The position numbers and the translations under genes were made by a program. DNA of 64,000 bases. Origin: Microbacteriaceae bacterium VKM Ac-2854. GTDB taxonomy: Bacteria > Actinomycetota > Actinomycetes > Actinomycetales > Microbacteriaceae. The DNA lies in assembly GCA_013205085.1 (NCBI GenBank), contig JABMLH010000006.1, positions 216,160 to 280,159 of the forward strand, in the 5' to 3' direction. Below the pieces are notes generated by a model. The model had not been told where the DNA came from and searched no databases. It was given only the letters and a program-made list of their open reading frames with translations. This document shows positions 50,788 through 58,318 of the stretch, piece after piece. Each line of letters begins with the position of its first letter. Positions within the stretch are counted from its first letter, which is position 1.

Positions 50788-51765
50788 GTGAACACGACGG
50801 AGTCGCTGTGGCGATACGGCGCGCGCCGCATCGGCCACGCCGCGATCGTGGTCTGGGCCGCTTACACGATCACCTTCCTGCTGCTGTACGTGCTGCCCAG
50901 CGACCCGGTCGCGATCATGATGGCGACCGCGAACCAGGACGGCGCGAGCAGCGGCGGGGATGCGGCGCAGCAGCGCGCGGTATTGGAGGCGAAGTACGGC
51001 TTCGACCAGCCGGTGTACGTGCAGTACGTGACCCTGCTGATCCGCGCGGTCTCGGGCGACTTCGGCTCGTCGATCGCCAGCGGCCGCTCCGTGCTCGACG
51101 AGATCGGCGCCGCCCTGCCGGGCACGCTCCAGCTCGCCGGGCTCGGCCTCGCGTTCGGACTCGTGCTCGGAGTGCTGATCGCGATCGTCGCGAACCTCAC
51201 GCGCTCGCGCCGGCTCAGCCGCTTCCTGTTCGCGGTGCCGCCGTTCGTGGCGGCCGTGCCGACCTTCCTGATCGCGCTGCTGCTGCTGCAGCTGTTCGCC
51301 TTCGAGTTCCGGCTGGTTCCCTCGCGCGGCAGCGACGGATTCGCAGCACTGATCCTGCCGGCGGCCACGCTGGGGATCGCGATCAGCGCGCCGATCGCCC
51401 AAGTGCTCGGCGGCGGCATCCGGCAGACCTTGCGTGAGCCGTTCGTCGACGTGCTGCGCACGAAGGGGCTCTCGCGCTGGGGCATCCAGATCGGCCACGT
51501 GCTGCGCAACGCCTCGATCCCGGCGCTGACCATCCTCGCCCTGATCGTCGGATCGGTGTTCTCGGGCGCCGTGATCATCGAGACCGTCTACTCCCGCGCC
51601 GGCATCGGGCGGTTGCTGCAGCAGTCCGTGGACCGGCAGGACATCCCGATCGTGCAGGCGATCGTGATCGTCTCGGCCGTCGCGTACGCGCTGGTCAACC
51701 TCGCGGCCGACCTCGTGCATCCGCTCATCGACCCGCGGATCCGGCGCGCCGCCGCGGCGCATTGA
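50788..51765 (+). CDS. ABC transporter permease (DppB-like)
   Basis: A 325-residue permease from GTG 50788, four bases after the binding-protein stop, with GAAGGAG inside the end of that gene. It begins RYGARRIGHAAIVVWAAYTITFLLLYVLP, the usual DppB-type first helix, then a long extracytosolic loop. The EAA-type loop reads LREPFVDVLRTKGLSRWGIQ (about residues 215-235). Five to six hydrophobic segments. It pairs with the DppC-like permease downstream; the genes are contiguous. Confidence 0.94.
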   Translation: MNTTESLWRYGARRIGHAAIVVWAAYTITFLLLYVLPSDPVAIMMATANQDGASSGGDAAQQRAVLEAKYGFDQPVYVQYVTLLIRAVSGDFGSSIASGRSVLDEIGAALPGTLQLAGLGLAFGLVLGVLIAIVANLTRSRRLSRFLFAVPPFVAAVPTFLIALLLLQLFAFEFRLVPSRGSDGFAALILPAATLGIAISAPIAQVLGGGIRQTLREPFVDVLRTKGLSRWGIQIGHVLRNASIPALTILALIVGSVFSGAVIIETVYSRAGIGRLLQQSVDRQDIPIVQAIVIVSAVAYALVNLAADLVHPLIDPRIRRAAAAH

Positions 51766-51794
51766 ACCGCATCTCCTGGAAAGAGCCCGTCATC

Positions 51795-52661
51795 ATGACC
51801 AGAATCGCCGTGAGCCTGCCGCGCACGCTCGCACTTCCCTCCGCCCGGCGGCTCGTTCGCGAGCCCGGCTACCTGCTCGCGATCCTCGTGATCGCCGTGG
51901 TGCTGGCCTGGGTCGTCGCGCCCGGATTGTTCACCTCGATCGACCCGTTGGCGACCGACGCGGTGAACAAGTTCCAGCCGCCGTCGTTCGCGCATCCGTT
52001 CGGCACCGACTACATCGGCCGCGACATCTTCGCCCGGGTCGTGCACGGCAGCGCGCTCTCGCTGCAGGCGACCACGCTGGCGCTGGTGCTCGCCTTCGCG
52101 GCGAGCGCCGTCATCGGCCTGCTGGCCGGCTTCGTCGGCGGCGCGCTCGACAGCATCCTGATGCGCATCGTCGACGTGTTCCTGGCGGTGCCGGGCCTGC
52201 TGATCTCGCTGCTGCTGATCACGGCACTCGGTTTCGGGATGCTGAACATCGCGATCGCCGTGGCCGTCGGCTCGGTCGCGTCCTTCTCCCGCGTGATGCG
52301 CGCCGAAGTGATGCGGGTGTCCGCCTCGCCCTTCGTCGAGGCCGCGCGCGCGAACGGCGTGCGCTGGCCGAGCATCCTGATCGCGCACGTGCTGCCGCAC
52401 GCCCGCGGGCCCGTGCTCTCGCTGATCGCGCTGGAGTTCGGCGCCGCGATCCTCTCGATCGCCTCGCTGAGCTTCCTCGGCTTCGGCGTGGCACTGCCGG
52501 AGCCGGAGTGGGGCAGTCTCGTGGCCGAGGGCCGCAGCTACCTCGGCACGGCCTGGTGGCTGACGCTGCTGCCGGGAGCCGTCGTGGTGGTCGTGGTGCT
52601 CGCAGCGAACCGGATCAGCCGCGGCATCGGACGAAACAGCCTCGGACGGAACGAGCGATGA
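51795..52661 (+). CDS. ABC transporter permease (DppC-like)
   Basis: A 288-residue permease from ATG 51795 (GGAAAGAG upstream); a TTG at 51762 would overlap the preceding stop. It shows HPFGTDYIGRDIFARVVHG, the DppC-family signature, and the cytosolic loop ASPFVEAARANGVRWPSILI for ATPase contact. Six hydrophobic segments follow the pattern of the family. The stop overlaps the start of the ATPase gene as ATGA. Confidence 0.94.
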   Translation: MTRIAVSLPRTLALPSARRLVREPGYLLAILVIAVVLAWVVAPGLFTSIDPLATDAVNKFQPPSFAHPFGTDYIGRDIFARVVHGSALSLQATTLALVLAFAASAVIGLLAGFVGGALDSILMRIVDVFLAVPGLLISLLLITALGFGMLNIAIAVAVGSVASFSRVMRAEVMRVSASPFVEAARANGVRWPSILIAHVLPHARGPVLSLIALEFGAAILSIASLSFLGFGVALPEPEWGSLVAEGRSYLGTAWWLTLLPGAVVVVVVLAANRISRGIGRNSLGRNER

Positions 52662-54349
52662 GCGCGATCCTGGCCGTCGAGGGCCTCTCCGTCTCCTACG
52701 GCAGCACGGCCGCCGTGATCGACTCGAGCTTCGACGTGCAGCGGGGCGAGATCGTCGCGCTGGTGGGCGAGTCCGGCTCGGGCAAGTCGACCACGGTGCA
52801 GACCCTGGTCGGGTTGCTGCCGGACTCCGCCCGAGTCTCCTCCGGCCGCGTACTGGTCGACGGCACCGACATCGTCGGGCTCTCCGAGAAGGCGCTGCGC
52901 CGCGTGATCGGCTCGCGGATCGGCTACGTGCCGCAGGATCCGACCGTCTCGCTGGATCCGGTGAAGTCCATCGGCGCGCAGATCGCCGAGGTGTTCCGCG
53001 TGCACGGCGGCGACCGCCGCGAGGCCGCCCGACTGAAGGCGATCGGGGTGCTGGAACGGGTCGGCTTCGACCGGCCGCAGGATCGCTACGGTCAGTACCC
53101 GCACGAGATCTCGGGCGGCATGCGCCAGCGCGTACTGATCGGCATCGCGCTCGCCGCGAATCCCCGCCTGATCGTGGCGGACGAACCCACCTCGGGCCTG
53201 GACGTCACGGTGCAGAAGACCATCCTCGACGAGTTGACCCAGCTGGCCAGGAGCGAGAACGTCGCCGTGCTGCTGGTCACGCATGACCTCGGCGTCGCGC
53301 ACGACCGCGCCGATCGGATCATCGTGATGGAGCAGGGCCGCGTGGTCGAGACGGCCGCGACGGCCGAGCTGTTCGCTACGCCGCAGCATCCGTACACCCG
53401 GCGACTGCTGGCCGCGGTGCCGGCGCTCTCGCCGCTGCGTGCGCGGCGGGAGGAGCATCGGCGGCAGGAGCGTGAGCGAGAAGAGGCGAGGGAGCGGGAC
53501 GGAGTGACAACCCCCTTCCTCGAGGTCGCGGACGTGAGCCGGGAGTTCCGGCTGCGCGGCGCGCGGGAACGGCTGATCGCGGTGGACGACGTGTCGCTCA
53601 GCCTCGATGCCGGTCGGACGCTCGGGATCGTCGGCGAGTCCGGGTCCGGCAAGTCGACGCTGGCGCGGATCATCGCCGACCTCACTCCGGCGAGCTCCGG
53701 TGAGGTGCACCTCGAGGCGTCGACGCTGTCGTCGCTGAACCCGGCTGCGCGACGCGAGCGCCGACGGCGGGTGCAGTACGTGTACCAGAATCCGTTCTCC
53801 TCACTCGATCCGCGCTTCACACTGGAGCGGATCATCGCAGAGCCGTTGACGGCGTTCGGCGTCGGCGATCGCGCATCGCGTCGAGCGGAGGTGGCGCGAC
53901 TGCTCGACCTGGTGGCACTGCCGGCCGCCTTCGCGAGCCGGACCCCGGTCGAGCTCTCGGGTGGGCAGCGTCAGCGTGTCGCGATCGCCCGAGCCTTGGC
54001 GCTCTCGCCTCGGTTGCTCGTGCTCGACGAGCCCGTCTCCGCCCTCGACGTCTCCGTGCAGGAGCAGGTGCTCGAACTCCTCGTCGAGCTGCAGGAACAG
54101 CTCGGCCTCGCGTATGTCTTCATCTCGCACGACCTCGCCGTCGTCCGCCTGCTCGCCGACCGCACCGCCGTCATCCAGCGCGGGCGTGTCGTCGAGGAGG
54201 GGCCGACCGAACGGATCTTCACCGATCCGCACCACGACTACACCCGCAGCCTGCTCGCGGCGATCCCCGGGCCGGCACTAAGTATCCCGGCACTGAACAA
54301 CCCGGGCCTTAACAACCCGGCACTGAACATCTTGGAGAAGCACGCATGA
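52658..54349 (+). CDS. Fused double ATPase of the dipeptide-type ABC transporter
   Basis: A 563-residue protein joining the DppD- and DppF-type ATPases. The first domain has Walker A GESGSGKST, signature SGGMRQRV and Walker B RLIVADEPTS. The second has GESGSGKST, LSGGQRQRV and RLLVLDEPVS. Each carries the C-terminal HPYTR or HDYTR extension of the oligopeptide family. The linker (about residues 265-290) is a charged EEHRRQEREREEARERDG segment whose coding DNA contains one arm of the palindromic element found at 43163. The C-terminus is a PALNN-type repeat tail (54272-54331). The gene overlaps its neighbours at both ends as ATGA. Confidence 0.95.
   Translation: MSAILAVEGLSVSYGSTAAVIDSSFDVQRGEIVALVGESGSGKSTTVQTLVGLLPDSARVSSGRVLVDGTDIVGLSEKALRRVIGSRIGYVPQDPTVSLDPVKSIGAQIAEVFRVHGGDRREAARLKAIGVLERVGFDRPQDRYGQYPHEISGGMRQRVLIGIALAANPRLIVADEPTSGLDVTVQKTILDELTQLARSENVAVLLVTHDLGVAHDRADRIIVMEQGRVVETAATAELFATPQHPYTRRLLAAVPALSPLRARREEHRRQEREREEARERDGVTTPFLEVADVSREFRLRGARERLIAVDDVSLSLDAGRTLGIVGESGSGKSTLARIIADLTPASSGEVHLEASTLSSLNPAARRERRRRVQYVYQNPFSSLDPRFTLERIIAEPLTAFGVGDRASRRAEVARLLDLVALPAAFASRTPVELSGGQRQRVAIARALALSPRLLVLDEPVSALDVSVQEQVLELLVELQEQLGLAYVFISHDLAVVRLLADRTAVIQRGRVVEEGPTERIFTDPHHDYTRSLLAAIPGPALSIPALNNPGLNNPALNILEKHA
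53494..53514. repeat. Half-element of the GTTGTCACTCCG palindrome inside a coding linker
   Basis: gcgggacggagtgacaaccc (reverse complement gggttgtcactccgtcccgc) is identical to one arm of the hairpin at 43163-43210. Here it is read in frame as ERDGVTTP between the two ATPase domains, with no second arm. Confidence 0.7.
54272..54331 (+). repeat. 15-bp in-frame repeat (x4) at the ATPase C-terminus
   Basis: Four units (ccggcactaagtatc, ccggcactgaacaac, ccgggccttaacaac, ccggcactgaacatc) encode PALSI-PALNN-PGLNN-PALNI just before the stop. Confidence 0.88.
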
Positions 54350-55698
54350 CCACGCCACGACAGATCCACCTCGGCCTCTGGCTCACCCCGATCGCCGGCC
54401 TCGGCGGCTGGCGCGCGCCCGACAGCGGCGTCGAGAACGTCAACGACCTGGAGCCCTACGTCGAGCTCGCCGAACTGGCCGAGCGCGGCCGACTCGACGC
54501 CGTGATCCGCGGCGACGGCGTGAACGTGCACAAGGACCGCGCGAAGGACGGCCCTTTCGGCCCACTCGAACTGATCACGCTCTTGGCCGCCCTCGCGGCG
54601 CGCACCGAGAAGGTCGGGCTGATCGGCACCGCCTCCTCCACCTTCAGCGACCCGTACAACCTGGCGCGGCAGTTCGCCTCGCTCGACCACATCAGTCGCG
54701 GTCGGGTCGGCTGGAACCTGGTCACCAGCTCGGCCGGCGAGCGCAACTTCGGCTACGACGAGATCCCGGATCAGGTCGCCCGCTACGCCCGCGCCGACGA
54801 GTTCCTGCAGGTGGCCACCAAGCTCTGGGACAGCTGGGCCCCGGATGCGATCGCGATCGACCGCGAGAACGGCCGCTACTCGCATCCGGAGCGGGTGCGC
54901 GAGATCCACCACTCCGGCGAGCACTTCCGGGTCGACGGGGCGCTGAACGTGTCGCGCTCGCCGCAGGGCCGGCCCGTGCTGGTGCAGGCCGGCTCCTCCG
55001 GCCCGGGTCGCGACTTCGCGGCGCGCAACGCCGAGGTGATCTTCACGGCGGCGACCTCCAGCGACAAGGCGGCCGACTTCTACCGCGACATCAAGCGCCG
55101 CATCGGCGATGCCGGGCGGGATCCGTCGAGCGTGAGCGTGCTGCCCGGCTTCAACCTCTTCGTCGCCGAGACCGAGAGCGAGGCGAAGAAGCTCTACCGG
55201 GACCGGCTCGACGACTTCGACTTCGAGAAGGCGATCCCGGCACTCGCCGAGACCCTCGGCGGCGCGGACTTCACCGACATCGGGCTCGACGAGCGCATCC
55301 CGGCCGAGCGCTTCGTCGACACCTCCACGCTGAGCCGGCGCCAGAGTCGGCCGCAGATCTTCGTCGACCTCGCCCTCGAGCGCGGCTACACCCTGCGCCA
55401 GGTGCTCGAGGTGTACCTCACCAGCTTCGGACACAACCACTTCGTCGGCTCCGCGGAGCAGGCGGCGGACGAGCTGCAGCGCTGGTTCACCGAGGGTGCG
55501 GCCGACGGCTTCGTGATCTTCCCGGGGCGCGGGCTGGAGAGCGCGCGGCTGCTGGTGGACGTCGTTGTTCCCATCCTCCGCTCCCGCGGCCTGTTCCGCG
55601 AGGAGTACGAGGGCACCACCCTCCGCGACCACTTCGGTCTGCCGCCGGTCGAGCCGGTGCTCCCCGTCGACCTCCGCGGCGAGGTGCTCTACGCCTGA
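54346..55698 (+). CDS. LLM-class flavin-dependent monooxygenase (NtaA/SnaA/DszA type)
   Basis: A 450-residue bacterial-luciferase-like monooxygenase. It opens IHLGLWLTPIAGLGGWRAPD and contains the FMN-site stretches LIGTASSTFSDPYNLARQFA and GRVGWNLVTSSAGERNFGYD, characteristic of the NtaA/SnaA/DszA subgroup that needs reduced flavin from a separate reductase. Substrates in that subgroup include nitrilotriacetate, EDTA, dibenzothiophene sulfone and S-modified compounds. ATG 54346 overlaps the ATPase stop as ATGA, so transporter and enzyme are made together and the enzyme likely attacks the imported compound. No flavin reductase is encoded in the window. The operon ends at the hairpin 55720-55789. 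Confidence 0.94.
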   Translation: MTTPRQIHLGLWLTPIAGLGGWRAPDSGVENVNDLEPYVELAELAERGRLDAVIRGDGVNVHKDRAKDGPFGPLELITLLAALAARTEKVGLIGTASSTFSDPYNLARQFASLDHISRGRVGWNLVTSSAGERNFGYDEIPDQVARYARADEFLQVATKLWDSWAPDAIAIDRENGRYSHPERVREIHHSGEHFRVDGALNVSRSPQGRPVLVQAGSSGPGRDFAARNAEVIFTAATSSDKAADFYRDIKRRIGDAGRDPSSVSVLPGFNLFVAETESEAKKLYRDRLDDFDFEKAIPALAETLGGADFTDIGLDERIPAERFVDTSTLSRRQSRPQIFVDLALERGYTLRQVLEVYLTSFGHNHFVGSAEQAADELQRWFTEGAADGFVIFPGRGLESARLLVDVVVPILRSRGLFREEYEGTTLRDHFGLPPVEPVLPVDLRGEVLYA

Positions 55699-55719
55699 CC
55701 TCGAGCATCACCCCGCGCG

Positions 55720-55789
55720 AAAAGCCCGGGTTGTCACTCCGCGTCCTTCATCGAGGAGATGTGGACGCGGAGCGACGACCCGGGCTTTT
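55720..55789. terminator. Strong bidirectional hairpin terminator
   Basis: Arms of 27 nt (beginning aaaagcccgggttgtcactc, and ending gacccgggctttt) pair with two mismatches around a 16-nt loop. It lies between the convergent monooxygenase and aldolase genes and gives a U-rich end in both directions. The GTTGTCACTCCG core relates it to the hairpin at 43163. Confidence 0.9.
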
Positions 55790-55800
55790 CCGGGTGCGCG

Positions 55801-56508
55801 TCAGGCGTAGGCGGCCGCGTCCCGGCGCTCCCAGGCGCGGGAATCCGCCTCGATCAGGGCGCGGAACTGGCCGGCGGCGCCCTCGGGGCTGAGCCGCCAG
55901 GCGGACAGCGTCTCGGGCTCGACCCGATCGGCGCGGCCCGCCGCCTCCAGCAGCAGCTGCGTCTGCGCGGCCCGTTCGACCGACAGGAAGTAGAAGCCGG
56001 CCTCGGCGATGCTCGCGCCGAAGGTGACTGCGCCGTGCGAGCGCTGGATCAGGATCCGCGCCTCGGCGCCGAGCGCCTCGGTGACGGGCTGGTCGAAGCC
56101 GGTGCGGAAGGCCTGCAGTCCGTCGAGCCACGCCGAGTCCGTCGTGAGCGGGTACAGCAGCCCGCCGCGGCTGGACCACGCGAAGGTGTGCAGGGAGTGC
56201 ACGTGCAGCCCGGCCAGCAGATCCGGGCGGGCGCGGTGCACCTCGACCTGGCTCTGATAGCCGTGCGCCTCGTGCCGCCCCTCGACCACGCGGCCGTCGC
56301 CGTCGACGAGCACGATGTCGGCCGCGTCCGTGAGCTCGAACGGCACGCCGGCGGGGTTCACCCAGTAGCGTTCCTCCGCGCCCGGATCGCGCACCGTGGC
56401 ATGCCCGGCGAGGCCGTACTGGAAGCCGCGGGCGCCGAGGATGCGCAGGGTCGAGGCGATGTCCGAGCGGATGTTCGCGCGGGCGAGATCGAGGTCGAGG
56501 TCGGTCAT
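55801..56508 (-). CDS. Class II aldolase/adducin family protein
   Basis: A 235-residue protein from ATG 56508 with AAGGAG upstream. Family features are GFQYGLAGHATVRDPG, the metal-binding HVHSLHTFAWS (two of the three zinc His) and QRSHGAVTFGASIAEAGFYF with the third. The sequence is shorter than fuculose-phosphate aldolase but includes the full zinc site, so activity as an aldolase, epimerase or decarboxylase-type enzyme is possible. Members of this subgroup often sit in degradation clusters for carbohydrate-like or sulfur-containing compounds. Convergent with the monooxygenase, separated by the hairpin. Upstream 250 bp to the EamA gene hold nothing recognisable. Confidence 0.88.
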   Translation of the reverse strand: MTDLDLDLARANIRSDIASTLRILGARGFQYGLAGHATVRDPGAEERYWVNPAGVPFELTDAADIVLVDGDGRVVEGRHEAHGYQSQVEVHRARPDLLAGLHVHSLHTFAWSSRGGLLYPLTTDSAWLDGLQAFRTGFDQPVTEALGAEARILIQRSHGAVTFGASIAEAGFYFLSVERAAQTQLLLEAAGRADRVEPETLSAWRLSPEGAAGQFRALIEADSRAWERRDAAAYA

Positions 56509-56754
56509 GGTGTCTCCTTGTTGTGTGGCTGGCATCTGATTCGTGCACTCGGCGTCGTGCGCGCTGATGCCCGCACTCCGCTTCGTGGTGGGGCCGAGCA
56601 GCCCCGCGATCGAGTCTCGACAGCACCGCGTCACAGCTCCCGCCCGCGAGTCACGCGGCGTAGCCCGGCGCAACACAGCGCGGACGCCCTTGCGTCATCC
56701 GGTGCCCGCAGTGAATGACGACGATCGCCGCTCAAAGGCTCTGCTCGGGCCGGT

Positions 56755-57714
56755 TCAGCCCCGATGGCCGTCATTTCCTGCAGGCGCCCGAAACCGCCCG
56801 ATCGACCCCACTGCCGTGCGAGCCGCACCCCGCTTGCGCCGGCGCGCCTGCCCGAGCAGCACCCCGCCCAGCACGAGCGCGACCCCGGCGAGCTGGCGCG
56901 GATCGAGGATCTCGCCGGCCAGCAGCGTGCCCAGCAGCACGCCGGTCACGGGATTCAGCAGCCCGATCAGCCCGACCGCGCCGGCCGGCAGGTGCCGCAG
57001 CCCGGTGAACCAGGCCACGAACGCCACGGCCGTCGCGATCACACCCACGTAGGCGAAACCGAGCAGCGCGGCCGGGTCCAACGCGGGCGGCGCGCCCTCG
57101 ACGATCAGCGCGAGCGGGAGCAGCAGCAGCCCGCCGCCCACCAACTGCCACGAGGTGACCGCGATCGTCGAGTCCGTCGGTGCCCAGCGCTTCGTCAGCA
57201 CAAAACCGACCGAGGACATCAGCATCGCGCCCACCGAGGCGGCGACACCCCACGGGCTCACCGTGCCGCCCCCGCCGGCCAGCAGCAGGCAGACGCCGGC
57301 GAAGCCGAGCGCCGCCCCGCCGAGGCCCGCGAGGGTCGGGCGTTCGGCGAGCAGCGGCCACGCCAGCAGCAGGAGAACTCCGGCCGAGGTGGCCATGATC
57401 GTCGCCGCGATGCCGGAGGGCAGTAGCTGCGAGGCCACGTAGATCAGCACGAAGAACGCCCCGACGTTCAGCACGCCCAGCAGCAACGCCTTCCACCACC
57501 AGCTCCCGCGCGGCAGCTTCCGGGCGAGCAGCAGCAGCAGGATGCCCGCGGGCAGCGCCCGCACGGTCGCGCCCCAGAGAGGATCGCCGGGTGGCAGGAA
57601 CTGTCGGGTGACGTAGTAGTTCGAACCCCAGGCGATCGGAGCGATCGCGGTGATCAACAGCCAGCGCCAGCGACTCGCCGAAACCGCTCCTACAGAAACG
57701 CTTATAGCTTCCAC
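56755..57714 (-). CDS. EamA-family transporter (DMT superfamily)
   Basis: A 319-residue inner-membrane protein with ten hydrophobic segments in two EamA repeats. The first repeat starts RWRWLLITAIAPIAWGSNYYVTRQFLPPGDP; the second starts GVAASVGAMLMSSVGFVLTKRW. These exporters move amino acids, thiols or other small metabolites. The only reasonable starts are GTG 57714 or GTG 57735, both inside the palindromic operator (57702-57746), so translation begins within the regulator site. Divergent from the MarR gene, which probably represses it. Confidence 0.9.
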   Translation of the reverse strand: MEAISVSVGAVSASRWRWLLITAIAPIAWGSNYYVTRQFLPPGDPLWGATVRALPAGILLLLLARKLPRGSWWWKALLLGVLNVGAFFVLIYVASQLLPSGIAATIMATSAGVLLLLAWPLLAERPTLAGLGGAALGFAGVCLLLAGGGGTVSPWGVAASVGAMLMSSVGFVLTKRWAPTDSTIAVTSWQLVGGGLLLLPLALIVEGAPPALDPAALLGFAYVGVIATAVAFVAWFTGLRHLPAGAVGLIGLLNPVTGVLLGTLLAGEILDPRQLAGVALVLGGVLLGQARRRKRGAARTAVGSIGRFRAPAGNDGHRG

Positions 57715-57746
57715 GGAAGCGACTATAGCTTCCACGGAAGCTATAG
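57702..57746. promoter_or_regulatory. Double MarR operator between EamA and MarR genes
   Basis: A perfect palindrome (57723-57746) with arms CTATAGCTTCC and GGAAGCTATAG around two bases, plus an overlapping imperfect copy (TATAGCTTCCACGGAAGC, 57703-57720) 21 bp away, two helical turns. Its position 8 bp before the MarR start and over the EamA start codons would let MarR block both. Confidence 0.88.
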
Positions 57747-57753
57747 TCGAGAG

Positions 57754-58245
57754 ATGCCGATCGATCACGTAGGACGCATCCAGGAGCAGTGGCGTCGCGA
57801 GCGCCCCGATCTCGACGTCGATCCGCAAGGGGTGATCGGTCGGCTGCACCGGCTCGCCGGCCACCTGACCGCCGAACTCGTGCCGGTCTACGCCCGCCAC
57901 GGACTCGGCGAGGGCGAGTTCGACGTGCTCGCGACGCTCCGCCGCGCCGGCGCCCCGTTCGAGTTGGCGCCGAGCGAGCTCGCGGCGCACACCATGGTCA
58001 CCACGGGGGCGATGACCAAGCGGCTCGACCGCCTCGTCGCGACCGGACTCGTCGAGCGCCGCCTCGCCGAGGACGACGGCCGGCGCCGCATCGTCGCGCT
58101 CACCGCCGCGGGCCGCGAACGGATCGACGCCGCCTTCGCCGAGCACATGGCCAACGAGCGCCGGCTCGTCGACCAGCTCGATGCCGCCGATCGCCGCGCG
58201 CTCGAAGGCATCCTGACCCGCTGGCTCACGCACTACGAGGCCTGA
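57754..58245 (+). CDS. MarR-family transcriptional regulator
   Basis: A 163-residue winged-helix repressor. The DNA-binding part reads LAPSELAAHTMVTTGAMTKRLDRLVATGLVERRLAEDDGRRRIVALTAAG, with the wing at DGRRRIV. The dimerisation helices flank it (RLHRLAGHLTAELVPVYARHG, RALEGILTRWLTHYE). The start ATG 57754 lies directly after a strong palindromic operator. The next gene in the same direction, 74 bp on, is the molybdoenzyme, so both the EamA exporter and that enzyme could be in its regulon. Ligand unknown. Confidence 0.93.
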   Translation: MPIDHVGRIQEQWRRERPDLDVDPQGVIGRLHRLAGHLTAELVPVYARHGLGEGEFDVLATLRRAGAPFELAPSELAAHTMVTTGAMTKRLDRLVATGLVERRLAEDDGRRRIVALTAAGRERIDAAFAEHMANERRLVDQLDAADRRALEGILTRWLTHYEA

Positions 58246-58318
58246 CGCAGACGACATCGGGAGTCACAGTGTGCCCGGCGGATGAGCGACGGCCCGGCGG
58301 ATGTGCCAGCGTCGAAGC

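Noticed and set aside
49173..55698. Simple dipeptide uptake operon
   Set aside because: Transporter families alone would suggest peptides, but translational coupling to a flavin monooxygenase and no peptidase argue for another substrate.
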